A DNA stretch of 64,000 nt from Capra hircus (Eukaryota; Chordata; Mammalia; Artiodactyla; Bovidae): assembly GCF_001704415.2 (NCBI RefSeq), contig NC_030808.1, forward strand, positions 132,695,089-132,759,088, in the 5' to 3' direction. Shown piece after piece: positions 46,260 to 58,992 of this stretch (its first letter is position 1; each line of letters opens with the position of its first letter). Position numbers and translations under genes: made by a program. The notes beneath the pieces were generated by a model. It was not told where the DNA came from. It was given only the letters and a program-made list of their open reading frames with translations, and did no database searches.

Positions 46260-48406
46260 CGCTACTATTCAACATAGTTCTGGAAGTTTTGGCCACAGCA
46301 ATCAGAGCAGAAAAAGAAATAAAAGGAATCCAAATTGGAAAAGAAGAAGTAAAACTCTCACTGTTTGCAGATGACATGATCCTCTACATGGAAAACCCTA
46401 AAGACTCCACCAGAAAATTACTAGAGCTCATCAATGAATATAGTAAAGTTGCAGGATATAAAATCAACACACAGAAATCCCTTGCATTCCTATACACGAA
46501 TAATGAGAAAGCAGAAAAAGAAATTAAGGAAACAATTCCATTCACCATTGCAACGAAAAGAATAAAATACTTAGGAATATATCTACCTAAAGAAACTAAA
46601 GACCTATATATAGAAAACTATAAAACACTGATGAAAGAAATCAAAGAGGACACTAATAGATGGAGAAATATACCATGTTCATGGATCGGAAGAATCAATA
46701 TAGTGAAAATGAGTATACTACCCAAAGCAATTTACAAATTCAATGCAATCCCTGTCAAGCTACCAGCCACATTTTTCTCAGAACTAGAACAAATAATTTC
46801 AAGATTTGTATGGAAATACAAAAAACCTCGAATAGCCAAAGCAATCTTGAGAAAGAAGAATGGACCTGGAGGAATCAACTTGCCTGACTTCAGGCTCTAC
46901 TACAAAGCCACAGTCATCAAGACAGTATGGTACTGGCACAAAGACAGACATATAGATCAATGGAACAAAATAGAAAGCCCAGAGATAAATCCACACACAT
47001 ATGGACACCTTATCTTTGACAAAGGAGGCAAGAATATACAATGGAGTAAAGACAATCTCTTTAACAAGTGGTGCTGGGAAAACTGGTCAACCACTTGTAA
47101 AAGAATGAAACTAGATCACTTTCTATCACTGTACACAAAAATTAACTCAAAATGGATTAAAGATCTAAATGTAAGATCAGAAACTATAAAACTCCTAGAG
47201 GAGAACATAGGCAAAACACTCTCAGACATAAATCACAGCAGGATCCTCTATGATCCACCTCCCAGAATTCTGGAAATAAAAGCAAAAATAAACAAATGGG
47301 ATCTAATTAAAATTAAAAGCTTCTGCACAACAACGGAAACTGTAAGCAAGGTGAAAAGACAGCCTTCTGAATGGGAGAAAATAATAGCAAATGAAACAAC
47401 TGACAAACAACTAATCTCAAAAATATACAAGCAACTTCTGCAGCTCAATTCCAGAAAAATAAACGACCCAATCAAAAAATGGACCAAAGAACTAAACAGA
47501 CATTTCTCCAAAGAAGACATACGGATGGCTAACAAACACATGAAAAGATGCTCAACATCACTCATTATTAGAGAAATGCAAATCAAAACCACAATGAGGT
47601 ACCACTTCACACCAGTCAGAATGGCTGCGATCCAAAAATCTGCAAGCAATAAATGCTGGAGAGGGTGTGGAGAAAAGGGAACCCTCCTACACTGTTGGTG
47701 GGAATGCAAACTAGTACAGCCACTATGGAGAACAGTGTGGAGATTCCTTAAAAAATTGCAAATAGAACTACCTTATGACCCAGCAATCCCACTGCTGGGC
47801 ATACACACGGAGGAAACCAGAATTGAAAGAGACACATGTACCCCAATGTTCATCGCAGCACTGTTTATAATAGCCAGGACATGGAAACAACCTAGATGTC
47901 CATCAGCAGATGAATGGATAAGAAAGCTGTGGTACATATACACAATGGAGTATTACTCAGCCGTTAAAAAGAATTCATTTGAATCAGTTCTGATGAGATG
48001 GATGAAACTGGAGCCAATTATACAGAGTGAAGTAAGCCAGAAAGAAAAACACCAATACAGTATACTAACACATATATATGGAATTTAGGAAGATGGCAAT
48101 GACGACCCTGTATGCAAGACAGGAAAAAAGACACAGATGTGTATACCGGACTTTTGGACCCAGAGGGAGAGGGAGAGGGTGGGATGATTTGGGAGAATGG
48201 GAATTCTAACATGTATACTGTCATGTAAGAATTGAATCGCCAGTCCATGTCTGACGTAGGGTGCAGCTTGCTTGGGGCTGGTGCATGGGGATGACCCAGA
48301 GAGATGTTGTGGGGAGGGAGGTGGGAGGGGGGTTCATGTTTGGGAACGCGTGTAAGAATTAAAGATGTTAAAATTAAAAAAAAATAAAAAATTAAAAAAA
48401 AAAAAA
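45047..48406. mobile_element. Young L1 insertion, 5'-truncated and 5'-inverted, 16-bp TSD
   Basis: Positions 45047 to about 46243 are L1 ORF2 in the minus direction. From about 46244 to 48406 the immediately following part of ORF2, the 3' UTR and the poly-A tail run in the plus direction. AAGAACTAAGTTGTTC is repeated exactly at 45031-45046 and 48407-48422. The A-rich tail begins near 48370. Both halves are free of stops over their ORF2 parts, which indicates a recent insertion. Together they cover roughly the last three-quarters of ORF2 with only a few codons missing at the junction. Confidence 0.95.
46289..48088 (+). pseudogene. L1 ORF2 C-terminal part (sense half), 599 codons open
   Basis: This is the sense half of the same L1. 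It carries the RT palm FADD (residues 26-29, LSLFADDMILYMENPK), the thumb region and the C-terminal cysteine motif CWRGCGEKGTLLHCWWEC (C-X3-C-X7-H-X4-C). It ends naturally in THIYGI and a stop at 48086-48088. The listed first codon is TTG. The frame really begins at the inversion junction with CPLSPLLFNIVLEV, about 14 codons earlier. It lacks the endonuclease and the first RT half, so it is not autonomous. Confidence 0.93.
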
Positions 48407-48422
48407 AAGAACTAAGTTGTTC

Positions 48423-49611
48423 TTCAGTTGCTAAGTTATGTCTGACTCTTTGCGACCCCATGGACTGCAGCACACCAGGTTCCCCTGTCCTTCACTATCT
48501 CTCAGAGTTTGCTCAAAGTCATGTCCTTTGAGTAAGTGATGCCATCCAACCATCACATCCTCTGTGGCTCCCTTCTCCTCCTGCCCTCAATCTTTCCCAG
48601 CATCAGGGTCTTTTCCAATGAGTCTGCTCGTTGCATCAAGTGGCCAAAGTACTGGAGCTTCAGCTTCACTATCAGTCCTTCCAGTGAATATCCAGGGTTG
48701 ACTTCCTTTATGATTGACTGATTTGATCTCCCTATAGTCCAAGGGACTCTCAAGAATCTTCTCCAAAACCACAGTTCAAAAGCATCAATTCTTCAGCACT
48801 CAGCCTCCTTTACAGTCCAACTCTCACATCCGTGCATGACTACTGGAAAAACCATAGCTTTGACCACACGGACCTTTGTTGGCAAAGCAATGTCTTTGTT
48901 TTTTAATAAGCCATCTAGGTTTATCATAGCTTTCCTTCCAAGGAAGAAATGTCTTAATTTCATGGCTGCAGTCACCATCCACAGTGATTCTGGAGCCCAA
49001 GAAAATAAAGTCTGTCACTGTTTCTACTTTTTGCCATGAAGTGATGACCAGATGCGATGATCTTAGTTTTTTGAATGTTGAATTTTAAGCTACCTTTTTT
49101 ACTCTCCTTCTTCACCCTCACCAAGAGGCTCTTTAGTTTCTCTTTGCTTTCTGCCATTATAGTACTATCATCTGCATATCTGAGGTTGTTGATATTTCTC
49201 CCAGTAATCTTGATTCCACCTTGTGAGTCAGCTGACCCGGCATTTCACATGATGTACTCTGCACAGAAGTTAAATAAGCAGAGTGACAATATACAGCCTT
49301 GACCATACTCTTTTCCCAATTTCGAACCAGTCTGTTTTTCCATGTCTGGTTCTAACTGTTCCTTCTTGACCTGCATACAGGTTTCTGAGGAGACAGGTAA
49401 GGTGGTCTGGTATTCCCATTTCTTTAGGAATCTTCCACAGTTTGTTGTGATCTACACAGTCAAAGGCTTTAGTGTAGTCAGTGAAGCAGAAGTAGATGTT
49501 TTTCTGGAATTTATCAGGAAGCTTGCATAAGCCTCATCTCATTCATCAGAGGGCAGACAGAAGCAGCAAGAACTACTATTCCACAGCCTCCAGAACGAAA
49601 ACCACAATCAC
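48423..49611 (-). mobile_element. BovB fragment with a non-BovB 5' end, antisense
   Basis: From 48423 to about 49505 the minus strand reads BovB RT (from the segment before the palm) to the 3' end. From about 49510 to 49611 the sequence is no longer BovB (minus strand: TTGTGATTGTGGTTTTCGTT). After it comes AAGAACTAAGTT at 49612-49623, which also stands at 48407-48418 on the other side. The BovB and the extra 100 bp therefore appear to have inserted together. The frame is broken repeatedly. Confidence 0.8.
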
Positions 49612-49639
49612 AAGAACTAAGTTAAAGAGTCTATATAAT

Positions 49640-50733
49640 AAATAAGGTTAAGATGAATTCACCGACAGATGAATGGATAAAGAAGCTGTGGTACATATAT
49701 ATAAAACGAAATATTCAGTTCAGTCGCTCAATCATGTCTGACTCTTTGCGACCCCATGAATTGCAGCATGCCAGGCCTCCCTGTCCATCAACAACTCCCG
49801 GAGTTCACCCAAACTCATGTGCATCGAGTCGGTGATGCCAGCCAACTATCTCATTCTCTGTCGTCCCGTTCTCCTCCTGCCCCCAATCCCTCCCAGCATC
49901 AGAGTCTTTTCCAGTGAGTCAACTCTTCGCATGAGGTGGCTAAAGTATTGGAGTTTCAGCTTCAGCATCAGTCCTTCCAAGGAACACCCAGGACTGGTCT
50001 CCTTTAGGATGGACTCGTTGGATCTCCTTGCAGTCCAAGGGACTCTCAAGAGTCTTCTCCAGCACCACAGTTCAGAAGCATCAATTCTTCGGTGCTCAGC
50101 TTTCTTCACAGTCCAACTATCACATCCGTACATGACCACTGGAAAAACCATAGTCTTGACTAGACGGACCTTTGTTGGCAAAGTAATGTCTCTGCTTTTT
50201 AATATGCTATCTAGGTTGGTCATAACTTTCCTTGAAATATTACTCAGCCATAAAAAGGAACATGTTTAGTCAGTTCTAATGAGGTGGATGAACCTAGAGC
50301 CTATTTATTATACAGAGCGAAGTAAAAGTCAGAAAGATAAAATATTGTATATTAACACATATATATTGAATCTAGAAAGATTGTACTGATGAACCTATTT
50401 GTAAGGCAGCAGTGGAGATACAGACATAGAAAACTGACTTGTGGACACAGGGGTGGGGAAGGAGGATGTGTAATGAATGGAGAGAGTAGCAGGACAACAT
50501 ACATACTACCACATGTAAAATAGATAGCCAGTGGAATTTGCTGTATGGTTTAGGGAGCTTAAACCAGTGATCTGTGACAACATAGTGGGGTGGGATGGAG
50601 TGGAAAGTGGGAGGGTGGTTCATGAGGGAGGGGACATATGTATACCTATGGCTGATTCATGTTGTATGGCAGAATCCAACAAAATATTGTAAAGCAATTA
50701 TCCTTCAATTAAAACTAAATAAATTTAAAAAGA
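49640..50733 (+). mobile_element. L1 3'-end fragment, sense, split by a BovB
   Basis: The ORF2 end (CCGACAGATGAATGGATAAA, then AAGCTGTGGTACATATATAT) is interrupted at 49715. It resumes at 50242 (ACTCAGCCATAAAAAGGAAC) and continues through the 3' UTR to an A-rich end at about 50733. Confidence 0.88.
49716..50233 (-). mobile_element. BovB 3' fragment, antisense, with 8-bp TSD
   Basis: This antisense BovB tail is flanked by GAAATATT at 49708-49715 and 50234-50241. It sits inside the L1 3' end, which is continuous when the BovB is removed. Its C-terminal frame is still open for 125 codons on the minus strand. Confidence 0.93.
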
Positions 50734-52629
50734 ACCTGATGACAGATTTATTTCTTGGAGGCTAGCAGGCAGTGAAAATAACTGAGTCAGCATTATACAT
50801 AATGCCTCTCGTTCACTGAAATTTAGCATTGTGAGGTATATGACTCAAAGTGCTCTATGTTGCTATTTTACCATACCTCATTATATCTGACAGTTTTACA
50901 AACGCATCTTTAATGTTATGCCAAGAAATAAGTATAAAGTATGCCAATATTGCATGGTGTTGAAAAAAAACAAACAAGGAGCAGGGATTAGTCTTTTCAG
51001 CTAAAGCAGTTAACTTCAGAGTTTGCTTTATAATCTAGATGATGTTATTAAACTACTATATCAATTTGCAAAACCAAAAATACAATGCTTTGTTTCCTAA
51101 TTTAGATAAATTTTATGTTCAATTAAATGTCTTCCTGGTTTAAATAAATGTTATACAATTAATTAAAACAAACAAAAAATAAAGCTAAAGCTAGCCCATA
51201 AAAGAAAAACAAAGCTAGGACACAAAATAAGTGGCAAATAAACTGCCCTGATATTTGCCGAAGTCACATGAGAGCTGCTTTTAAATATTTGAAAGAATAT
51301 CATGTGATAGATGAATCTGATGTAATTTTGTGAGTATTAGACAGCATAAAAAGGATCAATGCACAAAAAGAGAAAATGTTTCTAAGATCAGAGCTGGGAA
51401 AAATAAATACCTCAGTAGATAGCTATTTGTACCTGAAAGTTTAGAACAGGGTGTTCTGGAGGGTTTAACACTTCTAGGACATGTTCAGAGGAAGTTTTCT
51501 AATTGAAAATTATAGATATTCTCTAAAGATTTTTTCCAATATAGATTTAGTTCTTTTCTTTCTAACAAAGGCAATATTTTGTTAGGTCTAGAAGGAATTC
51601 ATTGTAGGAAAATTGGAAAACAGGAAAACAAAAGGAATAACTACCCAGAAAGAATCAGTGTTAAATTTTTTTGTATATTTGCCACCAATTTTTGGTTTTA
51701 TAGCATCATTATATTCATTAAAGATTGTAGAATTTTAGACATAAACAAGATTAGCTTTTGGCTTGTCCTCAGGCTGATGAAATTAAGTTCTGAACTAGAG
51801 ATGTCTTATTATTGGTATAAATTCTTATATGCTACTGATGAAGCAAGTTATGGGGAGCTTCATGATTACTTAGGGAATAACTAAATGTATATTCCTTTGT
51901 ATATTCGATATACATAATTTAACACCTATTACCTTCAAAGGCACTGGCCTAGTGTCCTCAGACATAAAGATGAATGAGGATACCTAATCAGAAGGCCAAG
52001 GGAGAAGGCAGAATGTGACAAATAGCCAGATCAGAAGAGTGCTTAAAGGCATACCAAAAGAGTATGCCTTTGGTTGCAAGAGCCTGTCCACAAAAAATAA
52101 TCTATCCAAAGACACTTTCCATATCCAACCCTGACAGAGCCAGGCACAGGAAAGACTCAAGATCACAATTGTCTAAATAGTATTTTACACAGCACTCATT
52201 GCACTTTAGAGAGTATATTACTTCTTTCATAAAATACATTTTTTTTCCTACCCATGTCATTTGTAAGCCACAAATCTGATTTCTATACAGTGTTGCCTAC
52301 TATATTTTAAATAAGAGTTTGATGTATAGATCTCTTCTTCATTACTTTAAAACAGTAAGGTTTAACTGTTTTCTGATCACACTCTGCTTTTGTAAGATAA
52401 TGTAAAACACTGAGAACAAATACACTGGGTGCAAAGTAAGTACCAGTAGGAACCAAGAAAACAAATTAGGCCAATGCTTAATCTTGAATCTGTTAAACAA
52501 TAAGGAATTTCAGGACACCAAGAGAACACTCTTTCAGGGATTCCACAGCCTAGTTGGTAAGAAGATAGGCAAATGTGCTGTCTCATATGATAGGCCGTAC
52601 CTTATAGAGGTAAATAGTCCAGAATCTAG
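50734..52629. other. Largely unique intronic sequence
   Basis: No ruminant-specific repeat is seen here. The sequence is AT-rich, with short A-runs and no exon-like frame. It is one of the few parts of the giant intron not obviously built from retrotransposons. Confidence 0.5.
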
Positions 52630-52800
52630 AGTGATATAGACCTGGACTGTAATCCAAGCTAGGTCACTTACTAGGTCTGCAACCTCTCAGAGTGTTTGTT
52701 TTCTCAACTGCAGAATGGGAACATTGACACCTAAAGTCATAGGGATGAAGACTAAATAAGCCATTACATATGGAACACTTGTTACATGGCAAAGAATAAA
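52630..52800 (+). mobile_element. MIR SINE, sense
   Basis: The order GACCTGGACTGTAATCCAAG, CTAGGTCACTTACTAGGTCT, GCAACCTCTCAGAGTGTTTG and TTTTCTCAACTGCAGAATGG matches the core and 3' part of an ancient MIR element. Such elements predate the ruminant radiation. Confidence 0.75.
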
Positions 52801-54179
52801 GCTTCAACAATATCTGAACTGTTAGGTAGAAGAAAGGCGACATACAAGGCAGAAAAGGGGAATGAAAGAAAGCTTTTGACTTAAAAACCTCTTTTGGCAA
52901 TATTTCTATAAATAAAGATCCAGTTACGTATCTCAAGATATGAAAAGTTGATCTGAAGGGGTCTAGTTCTGGTAATGATGAAGTAACTGTCTGGATTAAC
53001 CGTCTCTCTGAGAAAATCTGGAGTAAAATTCCTTCTTAAAAGCACTGAACTATTAACTGGGCAGTGAAGAATTATGGTGTCCAGATGTAGAAGGAAATCT
53101 AGAAAGGAGGAGCCTAGCATTTGGGACTATCTTTCCTGTAGGGCATCAGCTGATTTTGGAAGAGGGGTCTGAGAGGTTGAGAAGTTGAGCTCGGACTTGC
53201 TAGTTTCCTGTTAATGATTTTGTTGGTTTTCATATCTAGGTAATGCTGGTTTCATAAGGAGTTCCCTCCTTTTCTATTTTCTGAAAGAAGTAGGGCAGAA
53301 TTTGATATTTTTTCTTCAGCTCTTTGGAAGAATGCAATAGTAAAATTATCTGGGTTGAGTTGTCTTTTTCAGAAAGTTTTAAACTATAAATTCAGTTGTC
53401 TTTAATAGATATAAACTATTTGGATTATATATTTCTTCTTGGACAACTTTTGATAATTTGTGACTTTAATGAATTGGTCCTTAATTTAAGTCACCACATC
53501 TATGTGTGTGTATGTCATTCATAGTATCCCTTTACCTTTTGAATATATGTTTCTCTTGATACATGCTTTTGGACCCAAGGATTACTTAGCATTGTGGTTT
53601 AATTTCCAGTCATCTTTCTCTTATTGCTTTTTACATTAATTCCATTATGATCAGAGAATATACTTTGTATTCTTTTAAAAGAAGAGTTGAGATTTCCTGT
53701 CCCCCAATGAATTGTGTCTTAACATCCTTGTTGAAAATCAGTTACCATAAATGTAAGGATTTATTTCTGGACTTCTAATTTAATTCAATTTATGTTTGTT
53801 TATCTTTATGCTAGTATTACATGGTCTTTACCTCAGCCTTGTATATTTCAAAATCAGAAAGTATGAATCCTATAATTTTATTCTTTTTCAAGATAGTTTT
53901 GGTTACCCTGATCCTGATCATTTCATATTTTCATATGAATTCAAGATTCAGTTTTTCTCTTATTGCAACAACAAAAAGTAGCTGAGATTTTGAATCTACA
54001 GATCAGTTTGGGGAATACTGCATGCTAATATTAAACCTTCTGATCCATGAACATGGAATCTTTGTTTCATTTAGATATTCCTTAGTTTCTTTCAACAACA
54101 TGTTCTAATTCTCACAGTATAAGTTTTATACTTCTTTTGTTAAATTTATTCCTAGATACTCTATTCTGTTTGTTGCAAT

Positions 54180-54455
54180 TTATCTATTTTTATTTACTTT
54201 TGGCTGCTCTGGGTTTTTGTTGCCATGCGTGGACTTTCTCTAGTTGCGGTGAGCAGGGGCTACTCTCCATTGCAGTGCAGGAGCTTCTCATTGTGGTGGC
54301 TTCTTCAGACTCTAGGTGTTCCGGCTCAGTAGTTGTGGCACACAGGTTTTGTTGCTCCACAGCATATGGGATCTTTCTAGAACAGGGAATGAACCTGTGT
54401 CCTCTGCACTGGCAGGCAGATTATTAAACACTGGATCAGCAGCAAAGTCCTGCTG
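54180..54455 (-). mobile_element. CHR-type SINE, antisense
   Basis: TTTTGGCTGCTCTGGGTTTT, GCGTGGACTTTCTCTAGTTG and GAACAGGGAATGAACCTGTG appear in order, ending at ACACTGGATCAGCAGCAAAG. Confidence 0.82.
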
Positions 54456-55508
54456 CTATTATAAATGGAATTATTATCTCAGTTTCAGTTTTGGGGTTTT
54501 CATTGTTCATGCACAGAAACAGATTTTTAAAAATTGATATTATATAACAATCTTATAAACCAGTTTTGTAAATTGAAAGTAACCTTTACTAAGTTCTAAT
54601 AGTTTCTTGGTTGATTTCTTACGATTTCCTATACACAGTATCATATTTAAACAGTTTTCCTTCTTCCTTTCCAATTTGGATGCTTTTTATTTCATTTTCT
54701 TGCCTGATAATTGTGTTTAGGATCCAGTGTTGAACAGAGCATACAGCTTTGTCTTTTTCCTGATCTTAGGAAAATAGCATTCAACTTGCACCATTAATTA
54801 GTCGTTAGCTGTGGGTTTTTCATAGATAAGCTTTATCAGGTCAAGGAAATTCCCATCCATTTTTAACCTTTTTTTTTTTTCTAACCATGAAGCAGTGTTA
54901 GGCTTTTTCAAGGGCTTTTTCTGAGACTGTTAGGATAAGCATATGGTTTTTATCCTTTGTTGTATTAATATGATAGATAGATAGATTTTTACATGGTAAA
55001 CTAACCTTGCATTTTTGGGAAAAGTCTTGGTCATGATATATAATATTTTTCATATTTTGCTACATTAATTTTCCTAATTTTGTTGAGTATTTTTGTATCT
55101 ATATTTATAAAGGATAGTCATTTGCAGTTTTCTTGTTAATATATTGTCTGGTTTTGGTATCTGGGTAATATTGGCCTTATAAAATTAATTTGGAAGTGTT
55201 CTTTCTGCTTTTGTTTTTTCAAAGAGATTGTAAAAAATTGTTATTAGTTTAGTAGCATCCTTTAGTGAAGCCAGATCAGTCTAGGATTGTTTTTCCTATT
55301 CAGATTTTTAATTTCTTCTTGAAACAGTTCAGTAGTTTGTGTCTTTCTAGGAATTTGTTCATTTTGTCCGTTAATTTGATAGTATCAAGTTGTTATATAT
55401 AATACATATACTATAATCCTTTTCATTCATGTATGGTCAGTAGTCACATTCTCTCTTAATTCTGACCTTAGTAATTTGTATGTTCCTTTTCTTTTCTTTT
55501 GATCAGTA

Positions 55509-58500
55509 TTTGTTGTCGTTCAGTAGCTAAGCTGTGTTCAACTCTTTGTGACCCTCTGTACTTAAGCATGCCAGGCTCCCCTGCCCTCCACTATTTCCCA
55601 AAGTTTGCTCAAAGCCATGTCTATAGAGTCAGTGATGCTATCTAACCATCTCATCCTCTGCCATCCCTTTCTCCTTTTGCCTTCAATTTTTCCAGCATCG
55701 GGGTCTTTTCCAATGAATTGGCTCCTTGCATCAGGTGGCTAAAGTATTGGAGCTTCAGCTTTAGTCCTTCCAATGAATATTCAGGGTTGAATTCTTTAGG
55801 ATTGACTGGTTTGATCTCCCTGCAGTCCAAGGGACTCTCAAGAGTATTCTCCAACACCACAGTTCAAAAGTATCAATTTTTCGGCACTCAGCCTCCTTTA
55901 TGGTCCAACTCTCACATCCATACATGACTACTGGAAAAACCATAGCTGTGACTACACAGACATTCGTCAGCAAAGTGATGTCTCTCTGCTATCTAATATG
56001 TTGTCTAGGTTTGTCATAGCTTTCCTTCCAAGGAGTAAGTGTCTTTTAGTTTCATGGTTACATTCACCATCTGCAGTGATTTTTGGAGCCCAAGAAAGTA
56101 AAGCCTGTCACTGTTTCCACTTTCCCCCCTTCTATTTGCCATGAAATGATGGGACTGGATGCCATGATTTTTTTTTTTTTTTTAAAGTTGAGTTTTAAGC
56201 TAGCTTTTTCATTCTCCTCTTTTACCCTCACTAAGAGGCTTTTTAGTTCCTCTTTGCTATCTGCCGTTAGAGTGCTATCATCTGCATGTCTGATGTTGTT
56301 GATATTTCTCCTGGCAATATTGCTTCCAGCTTGTAACATCCAGCTTGGAATTTTGCATGATGTGCTCTGCACAGAAGTTAAATAAGCAGGGTGACAATAT
56401 ACAGCCTTGATGTACTCTTTTTCCAATTCTGAACTAGTCTGTTGTTCCATATCTAGTTCTGTTACTTCTTGACCTGCATACAGGTGTTTCAGGAGACAGG
56501 TAAGGTGGTCTGGTATTCCCTTCTATTTAAGAATTTTCCACAGGTTGTTGTGATTCACACAGTCAAAGGCTTTAGCGTAGTCAACAAAGCAGATGCTTTT
56601 CTGGAATTCCCTTCCTTTCTCTATGATCCAGTGAATGTTGGCAATTTGATCTATATATGGTTCCTCTGCCTTTTCTAAATCCAGCTTGTATATCTGGAAG
56701 TTCTAGATTCACAAACTGCTGAAATCTAGCTTGAAGGATTTTGAGTATAACCTTACTAGCATGTGAAATGAGCATAATTGTATGGTAGCTGGAACATTCT
56801 TTGGTGTTTCCCTTCTTTGGGATTGGAATGAAAACTGGCTTTTTTCAATCCTGTGGCCATTGCTTAGTTTTCCAAGTTTGCTGACATACTTGGAGTTCAG
56901 CACTTTAACAGCACCGTCTTTTATGATTTTAAGTGGTTTATTTCATTCTCCACTAGCTTTGTTCATAGTAATGCTTCCTAAGGCCCACCTGACTTCAAAC
57001 TCCTGGATATCTGGCTCTAGGTGAGTGACCATACCACTGTGGTTATCTGGGTAATTAAGACCTTTCTTGTATAGTTCTTGTATGTATTCTTGCCACCTCT
57101 TAATTTCTTCTGCTTCTATTAGGTCCTTACTGTTTCTGTCCTTTATGTGCCCATCCTTGCATGAAATGTTTCCTTGATATCTCCAGTTTTCTTGAAGAGA
57201 TCTCTAGTCTTTTCCATTCTACTGTTTTCCTCTATTTCTTTCCACTGTTCACTTAAGAAGGCTTTCTTCTCTCTCCTTGCTATTTATTCTCTGGAACTCT
57301 GCATTCAGTTGGGTACATCTTTTCCTTGCTCCTTTGCCTTTCAGTTCTCTTTCCTCAGCTATGCCTTCTTGCATTTCTTTTTCTTTGGGATGGTTTTGGT
57401 CACTGCCTCCTGTACAATGTTACGAATCTCTGTGCACAGTTCTTCAGGTTTTCTGTCTACAAGATATAATTCCTTGAATCTATTCGTCGCCTTGACTGTA
57501 TAATCATAAGGGATTTGACTTGGATCATACCTGAATGGTCTGTTGGTTTTCCCTACTTTCTTCAATTTAAGCCTCAATTTTACAATAAGGACCTGAGCTA
57601 CAATCAGCTCCCAGGTCTTGTTTTTGCTGACTGTAGAGAGCTTCTACATCTTTAACTGCAGAGAATAAAATCAGTCTGATTCTGGTATTGATCATTTGGT
57701 GATGTTCATGTGTAGAGATGTCCTTTGCGTTGTTGTAAAAGGGTATTTGTTATGACCAATGTGTTCTCTTGACAAAATCCTGTTAGTCTTTGCTCTGCTT
57801 CATTTTGTACTCCAAGGCCCAACTTGCCAATTACTCCAGGTATCTCTTAACTCACTACTTTTGCATTCCAATCTCCTATGATGAAAAGGACATGTTTTTT
57901 TGGTGTTAGTTCTAGAAAGTCTTGTAGGTCTTCATTTAACTGGTCAACTTCAGCTTCAGGATTAGTGGTTGGGGCACTGACTTGGATTACTGTGATGTTG
58001 TATAAATTATAAGCTATATAATAATAAATTATATAATTATTGGAAATAAACCAAGATCATCCTGTCATTTTTGAAAATGTATCCAAGTACTGCATTTTGG
58101 ACTCTTTTGTTGACTATGAGGGCTACTGCATTTCTTCTAAGGGATTCTTGCCCACAGTAATAGATATAGTGACCATCTGAATTAAATTCTCCCATTACTA
58201 TCCATTTTAGTTCCCTGATTCCTAAGATGTCAGTGTTAAGTCTTGCCATCTCCTATTTGACCACGTCCAATTTCCCTTGATTCATGTTGATTCCAGGTTT
58301 ATGCAATATTGTTCTTTATAGGACTGGACTTTAGTTTTACTACCAGTCACATCCACAACTGAGCATTGTTTCCACTTTGGTCCAGTTGCTTCATTCTTTC
58401 TGGAGCTATTTGTAATTGCCCTCTGGTCTTCCTCAGTAGCACACTGGACACCTTCTGACCTGGGGGGTTCATCTTCTGGTGTCATATCTTTTTGCTTTTT

Positions 58501-58687
58501 CATACTGCTCATGGGGTGCTCATGGCAGGCACTGGAGTGGTTTGCCATTCCCTCCTCCAGGGCACCACATTTTGTCAGAACTCTTCACTGTGACCATCCA
58601 TCTTGGGTGGCCTTGCAGAGCATGGCTTATAGCTTCATTGAATTATGCAAGCCCGTTTACCACAATAAAGCTGTGACCCATAAAGGG
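55509..58687 (-). mobile_element. Apparently full-length BovB LINE, minus strand, 8-bp TSD
   Basis: This copy is about 3.18 kb, close to the usual BovB length of about 3.2 kb. GATCAGTA is repeated at 55501-55508 and 58688-58695. On the minus strand it has a 5' region (58687 to about 58250), endonuclease (GEFNSDGHYIYYCGQESL near 58190-58120), linker, RT and 3' end. The palm is altered (NIRHADDSTL). Stops, indels and an A/T-rich insertion near 58000-58040 disable the frame. It is the only copy here that includes the 5' end. Confidence 0.88.
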
Positions 58688-58992
58688 GATCAGTACAGCT
58701 AAAGCCTTATCAAGATTACTAATATTTTCAAAATAACTGACTTTTGGCTCCACGGATTTTCTCTATTGTTTTCCTGTTCTCTCATTTACCACTTCTAATC
58801 TTTATTCTTTTCTTCTGTTTGCTGTTTTTTCCCCAGTGTCTTAAAGTGGAAGGTTAGGTTATTGATTTAAGACATTTCTTTTTCAGTAGATGGATTTACA
58901 GCTTCATCCTACATATTTTGGTATGTTTTGCTTTTTATTCATTTAAAGTTTTAATATGTTGTTCTTTCATTTTCATTCATTTCAAATTAGTT

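Noticed and set aside
46289..48088. A 599-codon open frame as a new RT-containing system, possibly paired with the opposite-strand frame at 45036-46259
   Set aside because: The two divergent frames are the two halves of one L1 ORF2 separated by a twin-priming inversion; the 16-bp duplication and poly-A tail explain the whole layout.
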